NCBI RefSeq assembly: GCF_032397745.1
Contig: NZ_CP135921.1
Location: 5,692,501-5,756,500, forward strand
Direction of reading: 5' to 3'
DNA from: Bradyrhizobium prioriisuperbiae
Lineage (GTDB): Bacteria; Pseudomonadota; Alphaproteobacteria; Rhizobiales; Xanthobacteraceae
DNA: 64,000 nt
Shown one piece after another: positions 55,592-64,000 of the stretch. Position numbers and translations under genes: made by a program. Numbering within the stretch: the stretch's first letter is position 1; each line of letters starts with the position of its first letter. A model generated the notes under the pieces. That model did not search any database and was not told the DNA's origin. It saw nothing but the letters and a program-made list of their open reading frames with translations.

Positions 55592-55704
55592 ATGCAGTTT
55601 CTTGGCGCTTGGTCATATTTGCTGCGGCGACGGGCCCGGCGCTGGCACGGAGCTTTGTCCGGACCTCGCGTGATGGCATGATGCAACCCCGGTTGAGGCA
55701 GACT

Positions 55705-57156
55705 CTATAGGATTACGTTGATCGTCTTCGTTTCCGTGTAGCTGAGCAGTTCCTCGATGCCTTCCTCCCGTCCGATCCCGCTGTTCTTCATGCCGCCGAA
55801 CGGCACGCCGAGATAATGCGAGCCGAAGCCGTTGATCCAGATGTGACCGGATCGCACGCGTTTTGCGGTGTTGAGAGCGTTCTTGATATCGTTGGTCCAG
55901 ATCGCCGCGGTCAGGCCGAATTCCGTGCTGTTCGCGAGGGTGATCGCCTCCTCGAGACTGCGCCAGCGGCCGACGGACAGGATCGGCCCGAAAACCTCTT
56001 CACGCCACAAGCGCATCTGCGGCCGAACGTCGGCGAACACCGTCGGCCGGACCCAGAAGCCGCGCTGGAATTCGGCGCCGGCCGGCGGTTCGCCGCCGGC
56101 GAGCAGACGGGCACCCTCCCGCCGTCCATCCTCGATGAAGCCGACCACTTTGCGGAGCTGGTCGGCCGAATTGATCGGGCCCATATCAGTATCCGCCCTG
56201 GACGGATCACCCACGCGCAGGTCGGCCACGCGGGCCGCGACACGCTCGACCACCGCGTCATGGATATCCTCGTGCAAGAGCAGCCGGCTGGTTGAACCGC
56301 ACGACTGCCCCTGCCACGTGAAATTCATGCCTCCGACCGCCGCCTTTGCGACGGCGTCCACGTCCGCGTCGGGGAAGACGATCATCGGGTTCTTGCCGCC
56401 GAGTTCGAGGGTCACATGCTTGACCCCGGCGTCGGCCGCGGATCGCTGGATGGCGCGGCCGGTGACGGTCGATCCGATGAAGGCGATCCGTTTGATCGCA
56501 GGGTGCCTGACAAGGGCGTCACCCGCCGTCCGTCCGGGTCCGGTTATGATGTTGAAGATGCCGGCCGGAAGCGCGTCGCGCGCGATATCGGCCAGCACCA
56601 TGGCCGAGAGCGGACTGGTTTCGGGCGGCTTGACGATCACCGCGTTGCCCGACGCCAGCGCGGCCGCGGTTCGCGCCACGGCGAACATCAGCGGATGGTT
56701 GAACGGCACGATGCGGGCGACGACACCATAGGGTTCGCGCAACGTGAAATGGATCTTGTCCGGCGTGGCGGGAAAGGTCTCGCCCTTCACCTCGTGCGCG
56801 AGGCCGGCATAGTAATTCAGGCTTTCGACGGCCATGCGAACGTCGCCGCGCATCGGCGTGATGGTGTTGCCGGTATCCGCGACTTCGACGTGCAGGATTT
56901 CCTCAGCGCGCGCCAGCAGCCGCCGTCCGAATTCACGCAACTGCTCCGCGCGCTCGCTCACTGGCATGGCCGACCAGGCCGGCCACGCGGCTTCGGCGGC
57001 GGCAGCGGCCCGTGCGACGTCCTCGGCCGTTGCAGAGGGAACACGGCCGATCACCTCCTCGGTAGCCGGATTGATCGAATCGTCCCACAGGCCGCTTTCG
57101 CTGACCACGAGTTCTCCGCCGATCAGCATGCGCTCATGTGTCGTGACACGTGCCAT
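55705..57156 (-). CDS. aldehyde dehydrogenase family protein
   Basis: An NAD(P)-dependent aldehyde dehydrogenase of 483 residues. The Asn is in PFNHPLMFA, the glycine motif in FIGSTVTGRAIQ, the base Glu in VTLELGGKNP and the catalytic Cys in TWQGQSCGSTSR. The usual end motif IWINGFGSHYLGVPFGGMKN is present. The ATG at 57156 is chosen with AAGGAAT upstream. It is probably part of the following catabolic locus; the substrate aldehyde is not identified. Confidence 0.93.
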   Translation of the reverse strand: MARVTTHERMLIGGELVVSESGLWDDSINPATEEVIGRVPSATAEDVARAAAAAEAAWPAWSAMPVSERAEQLREFGRRLLARAEEILHVEVADTGNTITPMRGDVRMAVESLNYYAGLAHEVKGETFPATPDKIHFTLREPYGVVARIVPFNHPLMFAVARTAAALASGNAVIVKPPETSPLSAMVLADIARDALPAGIFNIITGPGRTAGDALVRHPAIKRIAFIGSTVTGRAIQRSAADAGVKHVTLELGGKNPMIVFPDADVDAVAKAAVGGMNFTWQGQSCGSTSRLLLHEDIHDAVVERVAARVADLRVGDPSRADTDMGPINSADQLRKVVGFIEDGRREGARLLAGGEPPAGAEFQRGFWVRPTVFADVRPQMRLWREEVFGPILSVGRWRSLEEAITLANSTEFGLTAAIWTNDIKNALNTAKRVRSGHIWINGFGSHYLGVPFGGMKNSGIGREEGIEELLSYTETKTINVIL

Positions 57157-57301
57157 GATCCATTCCTTCAATTTCCAATCGTGCGAGATACGATCGGTAT
57201 CATGTTTTCGTCAGTCCGAGTCAGCGACCGCCGCCTTCGATGGCATGTCGGGCCAGCATGTGAACCGTCCTCCGCGCGGCAGCGCCGCTGCCGGCCAAGA
57301 C

Positions 57302-57334
57302 AAAGCCTCCGGCAGAACAGTGCCGAAGGCTTTT
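57302..57334 (-). terminator. terminator of the porin gene
   Basis: GCCTCCGGC (57305-57313) and GCCGAAGGC (57322-57330) pair with one mismatch. Both flanks carry AAA/TTTT, so it can end transcription on either strand. It lies between the porin stop and the ALDH start. Confidence 0.7.
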
Positions 57335-57350
57335 CGAGATGCCGCTGTCA

Positions 57351-58871
57351 TCAGAAACTGCGCAGGGCCTGGACAGCGCCGTTGTATCGGTTCTGATCTC
57401 TGACATTGAATGTGGTGGCGCCTGCATAACCGGGCACGCCTGTGACATTCACCGTGCCGCTCAGGTTCTGGTCGAGACGGGTGTAGGTGAATTCGGCCGA
57501 CAGCGTCAGATTCCTGACCGGACTCCAGGCCGTTCGCGTGCCGATTTGAGCGAAGCCGAGCGAAAACGTGCCGGCGAGCGCGGAGCCGGCTGCAACGCTG
57601 TTGGGGGGCGGGACCGGCGCGTTGAATGCGGCAAGCAGAGCAGCGTTCGCACCGCTGCCATAGGAGATCTGACTGTACGAGCCGAATACCGAGGTCCGCC
57701 AGGCCGGGTTCCAATAATGCTCATAGTAGGCGCTCACCTCCCACGCATCGGTCTTTGAGATGCCGGTTCCATTCGCGGCATTGGTGCCGGTATACACGCC
57801 GTCAAGGATGTAGCCGAATGCGATGCCGTTGCCGTTGGCGATGGCGAAACGGCCGGCGCCGAGTTGGTCGATGGTGCCGCCGAAGACATATTTGGCCGCG
57901 CCATTGGCGAAGCTGGCTTCGACTTTCAAGCTGTCACCGGTGCCTGTCGGCAGGTTCTTCAGCTCGAAAGCGCCGCTGATCGCGTAGCCCCAGGTGGACG
58001 ATGGGTGGCCCGTATCGCTGTTGGCGGCGGTATAATATGTCCCGTGGACTTCGTGGGCGGCGGCTGCGATGTGCGCCGATCCCCAGGCCTGGTCGATGCG
58101 CAGATTGCCGACAATGTCCGGAACATGGTCGCCGCCCTGCGCGTTGCCGACAAAGCTGTTCGCGACCGTGCCATAGGTCGGGCCGCTGGTGCCGTTGGAT
58201 CCGAACGGACCAAGAAACGTCACTGCGGTGTTGATGACGCCAGCCGAGCGATAGGGCTGCGCGTCTTCCAGCGAGATCGTCGCCGACAGGCCGTTGCCGA
58301 GTGTTGCGGTGTAAGCCAGCATCGGAATGCCGGTTGTGTTGTTCGAACCGGTCATGAAGCCGTTCGAGATAAACGGCTTGCCCAGCGCCCACTGCGGGTC
58401 GAACATCGAGACGGCCTTGCCGAAGGTGAATCCGGCGAACTGGATGAATGCAAAGTCGGTTGCGCCGAAGCCGCCGGCGATATTGTCCCGGCCCTGGGTG
58501 AAGTCCAGTTGCAGGTTGGCGTAGGTGCGCAGAAGGCCGTAGTCGGTGGCGGTGCGTGTATCGACGAACAGGTTGACGCGCTCGCGCGTCGAGAAGTAGT
58601 TGCGGTTGAACGAGCCGGCACCGTTTGCGCCACCCAGCCAGAACGGCGCGTCGTAGACGGCGCCGTTGAAGGCGGTATCGATGCGGATTGCTCCACCGAT
58701 CCGAAGGCAGGTGTCAGTGCCCGGGATGAAGTAGAAGCCGGCACCATAGAGATTGCAGATCTTGACGTACTCGATTGCTTTGGTCTTTACGGGGAGATCG
58801 GCGGCTTGTGCACCGGCCAGGGCGACAAGACCTGCCGCAGAGCCGAGCGTGAGCGACTTAAGAACACTCAT
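57351..58871 (-). CDS. outer-membrane porin
   Basis: A 506-residue porin of the alphaproteobacterial type. The signal peptide ends at AGAQAADLPVKTK, followed by the typical VKICNLYGAGFYFIPGTDTC and LRIGGAIRID segments. Alternating polar and aromatic residues and a C-terminal LRSF ending (Phe last) fit a 16-strand barrel. It lies among catabolic genes and a LysR regulator, so substrate-specific uptake is possible. Confidence 0.94.
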   Translation of the reverse strand: MSVLKSLTLGSAAGLVALAGAQAADLPVKTKAIEYVKICNLYGAGFYFIPGTDTCLRIGGAIRIDTAFNGAVYDAPFWLGGANGAGSFNRNYFSTRERVNLFVDTRTATDYGLLRTYANLQLDFTQGRDNIAGGFGATDFAFIQFAGFTFGKAVSMFDPQWALGKPFISNGFMTGSNNTTGIPMLAYTATLGNGLSATISLEDAQPYRSAGVINTAVTFLGPFGSNGTSGPTYGTVANSFVGNAQGGDHVPDIVGNLRIDQAWGSAHIAAAAHEVHGTYYTAANSDTGHPSSTWGYAISGAFELKNLPTGTGDSLKVEASFANGAAKYVFGGTIDQLGAGRFAIANGNGIAFGYILDGVYTGTNAANGTGISKTDAWEVSAYYEHYWNPAWRTSVFGSYSQISYGSGANAALLAAFNAPVPPPNSVAAGSALAGTFSLGFAQIGTRTAWSPVRNLTLSAEFTYTRLDQNLSGTVNVTGVPGYAGATTFNVRDQNRYNGAVQALRSF

Positions 58872-58984
58872 GGAAACCTCCAGGTTTGCCCTTCAGGAAG
58901 CGTCCCGGTTCCGTTGTGCAAAGCACACGCGGGAGTCGAGACCAATGCTCTCGTGTTCGTCGCGAACGTCGACGTTTGATTCGA

Positions 58985-59090
58985 TTGGCGGAATATGCGG
59001 ATGCCGACATGGCGCGACCGCGCCGGGCATCCGTCCTGGGCCGGCATGCAATCCGCGGCCGTCAATTCGCAGCGCACCCGACTGGGTCAT
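58985..59090 (-). pseudogene. decayed copy of the 5' end of the class II aldolase gene
   Basis: On the minus strand from an ATG at 59090 the DNA reads ATGACCCAGTCGGGTGCGCT, matching the start of the 60378 gene (ATGACCCAATCGGACGCAGT). After a 5-base deletion the match continues in another frame as CELTAADCMPAQDGCPARSR, which resembles RRELVAANHILAHEGVLD. Similarity fades at about residue 35. It is a remnant, not a gene. Confidence 0.75.
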
Positions 59091-59182
59091 TGCGTGTCCC
59101 CCTGTGATTGTCGGCTCGATTGGCCGTTTCTTGACCGCGAGCAAAGCGCACGGTTGCTGGCCTGTCCAAGACATGTTTCTTT

Positions 59183-59204
59183 TCAGCCAGACCGAATTGG
59201 TTTG
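59183..59204 (-). promoter_or_regulatory. 22-bp conserved control element, left copy
   Basis: Identical on the minus strand to 60273-60294 (CAAACCAATTCGGTCTGGCT plus GA). The identity lies in a longer (~135 bp) similar stretch (59091-59226). It probably is a LysR binding or promoter site upstream of the porin gene. The rest of 58872-59251 holds only the decayed aldolase fragment and the regulator's upstream DNA. Confidence 0.6.
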
Positions 59205-59251
59205 ACTGATACCGGGCGGATGCCGAAGGTTTCACCCAGGGAGGACATGCG

Positions 59252-60184
59252 GTGCGCATGCGGCAGCTGGAGTATTTCGTGCGGGTCTGCGAGGCGGGCA
59301 GCCTCACCAAGGCGGCCGAGCTACTCGGTGTCGCCCAGCCGGCCCTGGGGTTGCAGATCAAGAGCCTCGAGGACGAACTCGGCATGCAGCTCCTGGTCCG
59401 GACACCAAGGGGAACCGTCACCACGGATGCGGGCGAAATCCTGCTGGAAGACGCGCGGGTCATCCTGAACCGGGTGCGAGAGCTACGGCGGAAGCTGCGC
59501 GATGTGGGCACCGCCGCGAAGCGCTCCATCATGCTCGGCATGACGCCGAGTCTGACCAATCTGCTGACGAGCCGGCTGCTTGGCGCGCTTCCCAAAGAGG
59601 CGCCGCACGTCAAGGTGCAGATCCTCGAGGAATTCAGCCATAGTTTGATCGAACGGGTCGACCGCGGTCAGCTCGACCTTGCACTGGCCTACAGCATTCC
59701 CGCCGATCACCCGCTGGCGCGCGAGCCGCTGCTGCGGGAAGCGCTGTTTTTTGTGTGCTGTCCGGGCTCGGAGTTCGATCGGCCAGGGCCGCTGCCGTTC
59801 CGCGATCTCGCCATGGCGGAATATGTCATGCCGGGCGAGGGCGATCTGGTTCGCCAGCGTGTGGAAGAAACGTTACACCGCAACAGCCTGCCCCTGAACA
59901 TCATCTATCAGGTGCAGTCATCGCAGGCGATGAAGGATGTGATCGCCCGTGGCATGGCCTGCGGGGTGCTGCCTTACGGAACAATCGCCAAGGAACTCGC
60001 TGCCAAATCCCTGGTCGCCCGTCCCATTATCGATCCGCCGATCGTGAGGGAGCTGTTCGTGGTTTGGCCGTCCGGCAGGACGCTGACGAAGGATGAGCGC
60101 CGGGTTCTGACCATCATCAAGGGTCTGTTGCGGAGTCTCTTGATCGAGATCCCGGAACTGGCGGAGTGGCACTCCGCCGCTTAG
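59252..60184 (+). CDS. LysR family transcriptional regulator (Nac/CynR-like)
   Basis: A 310-residue regulator. The N-terminal helix-turn-helix reads LEYFVRVCEAGSLTKAAELL and GVAQPALGLQIKSLEDELG, and the C-terminal part is the type 2 substrate-binding domain. GGGAGG at 59239-59244 supports the GTG start at 59252. It lies between the two inverted copies of a shared promoter region, so it probably controls the porin on the left and the aldolase operon on the right. Confidence 0.93.
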   Translation: MRMRQLEYFVRVCEAGSLTKAAELLGVAQPALGLQIKSLEDELGMQLLVRTPRGTVTTDAGEILLEDARVILNRVRELRRKLRDVGTAAKRSIMLGMTPSLTNLLTSRLLGALPKEAPHVKVQILEEFSHSLIERVDRGQLDLALAYSIPADHPLAREPLLREALFFVCCPGSEFDRPGPLPFRDLAMAEYVMPGEGDLVRQRVEETLHRNSLPLNIIYQVQSSQAMKDVIARGMACGVLPYGTIAKELAAKSLVARPIIDPPIVRELFVVWPSGRTLTKDERRVLTIIKGLLRSLLIEIPELAEWHSAA

Positions 60185-60272
60185 ACGTTTGAAGTGATGA
60201 ACCAATGACCCGGATGGAAACGATCGCGGGAATGCTTTTGCGGTTTCCACTCGGCATCCGGTCGACATCAGC

Positions 60273-60294
60273 CAAACCAATTCGGTCTGGCTGA
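60273..60294 (+). promoter_or_regulatory. 22-bp conserved control element, right copy
   Basis: CAAACCAATTCGGTCTGGCT plus GA, identical to the reverse complement of 59183-59204, 84 bases before the aldolase ATG. Similarity continues through GAAACATG and TTGGACAGG to GCGGTCAAGAAA. Confidence 0.6.
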
Positions 60295-60377
60295 GCAGAA
60301 ACATGCCTTGGACAGGCGGCCAACGGTGCGCTTTGCTTGCGGTCAAGAAAACCGCCGATCGAGCCGGGGAGGCAACA

Positions 60378-61127
60378 ATGACCCAATCGGACGCAGTGCG
60401 TCGCGAACTGGTCGCCGCGAACCACATCCTGGCCCATGAAGGGGTGCTGGACGCGTTCGGCCATGTCAGTGTTCGCAATCCGGCCGATGCCGGCCGCTAT
60501 CTGCTGTCCCGGTCCCGCAGCCCCGAAATCGTGGCGGATGCGGACATCCGCAGCTTCACCCTTGATTCGACTCCAATGGAGCCCGAATCCGGGCCGTTTT
60601 ATATGGAGCGGGTGATCCACGGCGCTCTTTACCAGCTCCGTCCCGACGTCAGTGCGGTCTGCCATTTCCACGCTCCGCCGATCATGCCGTTCTGTGTCAC
60701 TGGTATGGAGATTGTGCCGGTGACACATCTCGGCGCCACCATGGGTGCGAAGGTCCCGTTCTGGAGCGGGCAGGATAGTTTCGGCGATACCAACATGCTG
60801 GTCTCGACGGCGGAGGAGGGGGCCTCGCTCGCCAAGGCGATGGGCTCCAACTGGTCCGTCCTGATGGCCAACCATGGGGCCGTGGTCGCCGGCCGGACGC
60901 TGCGCGAGGTGGTCTTTCGCGCGATCCATTTTTGTCGCAACGCAGAAGTCCTCGGAGCCTCATTGCGGCTCGGCAGCGTGACACCGCTGACGGCAGGCGA
61001 GATCCGGCTTGCCAGTGAAGTCAACCTTCAGGATGTGGTTTTGCAGCGCGCCTGGGACTACTGGCTGCACAGGGTACCGCGCGATGGGGACCGATGGCCT
61101 CGCCAGGCCGGTACGGCGGCGGGGTGA
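60378..61127 (+). CDS. class II aldolase/adducin family protein
   Basis: A 249-residue zinc or metal-dependent enzyme of the fuculose-1-phosphate aldolase fold. Metal-ligand His residues are in VCHFHAPP and MANHGAVVAG. GGGGAGGCAACA precedes the ATG. Relatives are aldolases or decarboxylases of hydroxylated aromatic acids; this sequence is closest in style to the decarboxylase-type subgroup, which is an inference. It is followed by the ThDP enzyme gene after 6 bases. Confidence 0.9.
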   Translation: MTQSDAVRRELVAANHILAHEGVLDAFGHVSVRNPADAGRYLLSRSRSPEIVADADIRSFTLDSTPMEPESGPFYMERVIHGALYQLRPDVSAVCHFHAPPIMPFCVTGMEIVPVTHLGATMGAKVPFWSGQDSFGDTNMLVSTAEEGASLAKAMGSNWSVLMANHGAVVAGRTLREVVFRAIHFCRNAEVLGASLRLGSVTPLTAGEIRLASEVNLQDVVLQRAWDYWLHRVPRDGDRWPRQAGTAAG

Positions 61128-61133
61128 ACAGGA

Positions 61134-62984
61134 ATGGCAAACCACGGACCGCAGCAGAGTTCCGCCAACGCTCCAGGGCGGGATGGGCACGATAATGTTC
61201 GAGCGGGTGGGGCGGCGATGGAAACCCCGATGGGCCGCGCCGAAACAGCTGCCTTTGGCAGCGACATCGTGGCCGAAACCCTGAGGTCGCTGGACATTCC
61301 CTATATCGCGCTCAATCCCGGCGCGAGCTTCCGTGGCTTGCACGACAGCCTGGTCAATCATCTCGGCAACGACCGGCCGCAGATGCTGCTCTGCCTCCAT
61401 GAGGAGCACGCGGTCGCGATCGCGCAGGGCTATGCCAAGGTTACAGGCAAGGCGATGGCCGTCGCGGTCCATTCCAATGTCGGCCTGTTCCACGCCACCA
61501 TGGCCATCTTCAACGCTTGGTGCGATCGCATGCCGGTGCTCGTGATCGGTGCGACCGGCCCGCTCGATGCCGAGAAGCGGCGCCCCTGGATCGACTGGAT
61601 CCACACCGCGCGGGACCAGGGCGCGATTGTCCGCAATTACATCAAATGGGATGACCAGCCGGCATCCCCCGGTGCCGCTCGCGAGGCGCTGATCCGCGCG
61701 ACATGGATCGCCGAAACGCTTCCCGCGGGGCCGGTCTACGTCAATCTTGATGCCTGGATGCAGGAGGCGCCGCTCGCCGCTCCGCTGCCGCCGCTTGACC
61801 CCAGGCGTCTCGCACCGAAGATCGAGCAGCGGCCGGCCGCAGAAGATGTCGACCGCGTTGCCGCCATGCTCCGTGCAGCGAAGCGGCCGCTGATTCTGGT
61901 TGGCCGCGTCTCTCGCTCGGAGCGCGGATGGGCGGAGCGCATCGCGCTTGCGGAAGCGGTCGGCGCGCGTGTGCTCACCGACCTTAAAGTGGGCGCCGGC
62001 TTTCCAACCGATCATCGGCTCTCGCTCGCGCCACCCGGCGTATTCCCCCTGCCTCCAGCCCATGCTGCGCTGGAGCAGGCCGATGTCGTGCTCAGCCTTG
62101 ATTGGATCGCTCTCAACGGCGTGCTGCCGTCCAGGCCGGCGGCGCAGGTGATCCATGTGTCGCTCGATCACCATCTGCATAACGGTTGGAGCATGGACCA
62201 TCAGGCACTCGCGCCGGTCGATCAGTTGATCGCTGCCGATCCGGATGCGCTGGTGTCGGCGCTCTGCCGTGCACTCGCCGTCGCGAGCGGTGCCGTGGAG
62301 ACGGCCGTCGTGACGTCGCCGGAGTCGGGGCTGGAATCGGCTGATGCCGCGGGACCGCTTTTGGTCTCCGATCTGGCCGTCCGGCTCAGGGCGGCGCTCG
62401 CCGGAAGGCTGGTGTCGCTGCTGCACCTGCCACTGTCCTGGGACGGAGCGTTCTGGCCGTTCCGCCATCCGCTCGATTTCATCGGTTCCGACGGCGGCGG
62501 AGGCATCGGTGCCGGGCCGGGCATCTCGGTTGGCGCAGCACTTGCGCTGAGGGGCAGCGGCCGGCTGCCGGTCTCGATCTGCGGCGATGGCGACTTCCTG
62601 ATGGGCGTGACCGCGCTGTGGACCGCGGTGCACTACAAGCTGCCGCTGCTCCTCGTTGTCGCCAACAACCGTTCCTTCTTCAACGATGAGGTGCATCAGG
62701 AGCGGGTGGCACGGGCGCGCGGGCGCCCGGTGGAGAACAAATGGATCGGACAGCGCATGACCGATCCGGAGATCGATCTCGCCGGGATGGCGCGCGCGCA
62801 GGGCGCCGAAGGGTTTGGCCCGGTGACGGCCCGCGCAGAGTTGGACCAGGCCTATCGCCGCGCGATTGCGGTGGTCGAGGCCGGCGGGGTCGCGGTGGTC
62901 GATGTGCGGGTCGAACCCGGCTACACGCCGGCCATGGCGAGCGCTCTCACGCGGGAGACCAAGATCCGGGAGACCAAGGAATGA
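61134..62984 (+). CDS. thiamine diphosphate-dependent enzyme (decarboxylase/synthase type)
   Basis: A 616-residue three-domain ThDP enzyme. The catalytic Glu is in LCLHEEHAVAIAQGYAK, and the cofactor motif is CGDGDFLMGVTALWTAVHYK ending in VVANNRSFFNDE. The first ~40 residues are low complexity, so a start at 61218 (METPMGRAE) is possible. Benzoylformate decarboxylase-like or acetolactate synthase-like activity is likely; the substrate is unknown. It overlaps the ABC gene by 4 bases. Confidence 0.9.
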   Translation: MANHGPQQSSANAPGRDGHDNVRAGGAAMETPMGRAETAAFGSDIVAETLRSLDIPYIALNPGASFRGLHDSLVNHLGNDRPQMLLCLHEEHAVAIAQGYAKVTGKAMAVAVHSNVGLFHATMAIFNAWCDRMPVLVIGATGPLDAEKRRPWIDWIHTARDQGAIVRNYIKWDDQPASPGAAREALIRATWIAETLPAGPVYVNLDAWMQEAPLAAPLPPLDPRRLAPKIEQRPAAEDVDRVAAMLRAAKRPLILVGRVSRSERGWAERIALAEAVGARVLTDLKVGAGFPTDHRLSLAPPGVFPLPPAHAALEQADVVLSLDWIALNGVLPSRPAAQVIHVSLDHHLHNGWSMDHQALAPVDQLIAADPDALVSALCRALAVASGAVETAVVTSPESGLESADAAGPLLVSDLAVRLRAALAGRLVSLLHLPLSWDGAFWPFRHPLDFIGSDGGGGIGAGPGISVGAALALRGSGRLPVSICGDGDFLMGVTALWTAVHYKLPLLLVVANNRSFFNDEVHQERVARARGRPVENKWIGQRMTDPEIDLAGMARAQGAEGFGPVTARAELDQAYRRAIAVVEAGGVAVVDVRVEPGYTPAMASALTRETKIRETKE

Positions 62985-63865
62985 GCGCGACGATTCAGGC
63001 CCTCGCCATGTCCGCCCAATCTCAGTCCGCCAAATCCCTGTCGGCGGCGGCGCCCCTCCAGGCGCCGGTTCTTGTGGTCGACGACGTGGTCCAGAGCTTC
63101 ATGACGCCGGACGGGCCGATCGTCGCCGTCGATCATATGTCGCTCGATGTCGCGCCCGGCGAATTCCTGACCGTCATCGGGCCGTCCGGCTGCGGCAAGT
63201 CCACGTTGTTCAGCGTCATCGGCGGCCTGCTGGCTCCGACGGAGGGGCGCATCCGGGTCGCCGGCGAACTGGTCTCCGGGCCGCATCCGGCGATCGGCAT
63301 GGTGTTCCAGGAGGAATCGACCTTTCCTTGGCGGACGGTCGTCGACAATGTCGCCTTTCCGCTGGAGATCCGCGGCTTGCCGAAGGCGGAGAGGCTGGAG
63401 CGGGCGCGCCATTTCATTTCGCTGGTCGGGCTCGACGGTTTCGAACGGCGCTACCCGGCAGAACTGTCCGGGGGGATGCGGCAGCGCGTGGCGATCGCGC
63501 GCACGCTGGCCTTCGAACCCAAGATCCTGCTGATGGATGAACCGTTCGCGGCGCTCGACGAACAGACCCGTCTCCTGCTGGGCGACAAGGTGCTCGAGAT
63601 CCAGCAGGCGCTGAAGCAGACGATCGTGCTCATCACCCACAATATTGCCGAGGCGGTGCAACTGTCCGACCGCATCGTGGTGATGACCTATCGGCCGGGG
63701 CGCACCAAGCGGATCGTCGATATCGATCTGCCACGGCCGCGAACCTCCGAGATCGTCGGCAGCGACATGTTCGGCCGCTATGTTGCGGAGATCTGGAGCG
63801 ATCTGCGCGACGAGGCAAGTCGGGGCATGATCGAGACCGAGCGCGCCTCGCGGGCGCGGGGCTGA
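62981..63865 (+). CDS. ABC transporter ATP-binding protein (SsuB/TauB type)
   Basis: A 294-residue ATPase. Walker A is GPSGCGKSTLF, the Q-loop FQEESTFPWRTV, the signature LSGGMRQRVAIART, Walker B ILLMDEPFAALDEQTR and the H-loop ITHNIAEAV. The Q-loop Phe-Pro-Trp and the length fit the nitrate/sulfonate/taurine importer group. The ATG overlaps the ThDP gene (ATGA). Confidence 0.95.
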   Translation: MSATIQALAMSAQSQSAKSLSAAAPLQAPVLVVDDVVQSFMTPDGPIVAVDHMSLDVAPGEFLTVIGPSGCGKSTLFSVIGGLLAPTEGRIRVAGELVSGPHPAIGMVFQEESTFPWRTVVDNVAFPLEIRGLPKAERLERARHFISLVGLDGFERRYPAELSGGMRQRVAIARTLAFEPKILLMDEPFAALDEQTRLLLGDKVLEIQQALKQTIVLITHNIAEAVQLSDRIVVMTYRPGRTKRIVDIDLPRPRTSEIVGSDMFGRYVAEIWSDLRDEASRGMIETERASRARG

Positions 63866-63868
63866 GCC

Positions 63869-64000
63869 ATGTCACGCGCGGCGACGTCAAGTCAACGCTG
63901 GGGAGCCGCGATACTTGGATTCGGTGCACTCGTCGCCGCCGTCGTCGTGCTCGAAATTCTGATCCGGGTCGACCTCGTCAGTCCGTTTGTCGTCCCGCTG
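63869..64000 (+). CDS. ABC transporter permease, N-terminal part (cut by window end)
   Basis: Starts with an ATG 3 bases after the ATPase stop. The 44 visible residues contain one hydrophobic helix (AAILGFGALVAAVVVLEILI). This is the expected first transmembrane helix of the importer permease. The rest lies beyond the window. Confidence 0.7.
   Translation, partial: MSRAATSSQRWGAAILGFGALVAAVVVLEILIRVDLVSPFVVPL

Overview
The window is high-GC alphaproteobacterial DNA, most likely from the Bradyrhizobium / Rhodopseudomonas / Tardiphaga group (Nitrobacteraceae). The signs are a porin of the type found in that group, the aerobic (CobG-type) cobalamin pathway, a BTLCP transglutaminase-like protease, DUF3126 next to cysE, DUF2336, and several families of short intergenic palindromic repeats. 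No rRNA, intact insertion sequence, integrase or CRISPR array was seen.

Layout. 1-13 kb: housekeeping and accessory genes (FAD monooxygenase, zinc-finger protein, alpha/beta hydrolase, cysE, DUF3126, gamma-carbonic anhydrase, DOPA-dioxygenase family, a small caspase-like protein, BTLCP protease, PilZ and PAS proteins, a candidate small RNA, rhomboid protease, CBS protein). 13-25 kb: MFS/LysR divergent pair, patatin-like lipase, secreted protein, PAS-GGDEF-EAL protein, ilvA, nitroreductase, thrS. 25-34 kb: two ClpP-like periplasmic proteins (one frameshifted), MFS, DUF3574 lipoprotein, yidD, IscU-like scaffold, folE, hisI, a lytic transglycosylase and DUF2336. 34-45 kb: a large autotransporter, an Hpt/response-regulator pair, nadK, a cutA gene broken by two palindromic repeats, a TPR protein, small secreted proteins, tspO, a serine hydrolase and a tRNA-Thr(TGT).

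45.4-55.6 kb is the most notable region. A cobalamin riboswitch is followed by cobGHIJ-(cobK reversed)-cobL-cobE-cobM-cobB-cobA-cobF, with nearly every junction a start/stop overlap. Together these cover all steps from uroporphyrinogen III to hydrogenobyrinic acid a,c-diamide, and none of the later steps. The block is bounded on the left by the tRNA-Thr gene and on the right by a 39-bp imperfect copy of that tRNA's 3' end, which is what a genomic island inserted at a tRNA gene leaves behind.

55.7-64 kb looks like one catabolic locus: aldehyde dehydrogenase, porin, LysR regulator, class II aldolase-family enzyme, ThDP-dependent enzyme, then an ABC importer ATPase and the start of its permease. 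The LysR gene lies between two inverted copies of the aldolase promoter and 5' coding region. The left copy has decayed and now lies upstream of the porin gene.

The palindromic repeats have clear consequences. Families A and B occur as an adjacent A+B pair at two loci; one pair splits cutA. In three genes the stop codon lies inside the CTAG end of a repeat.
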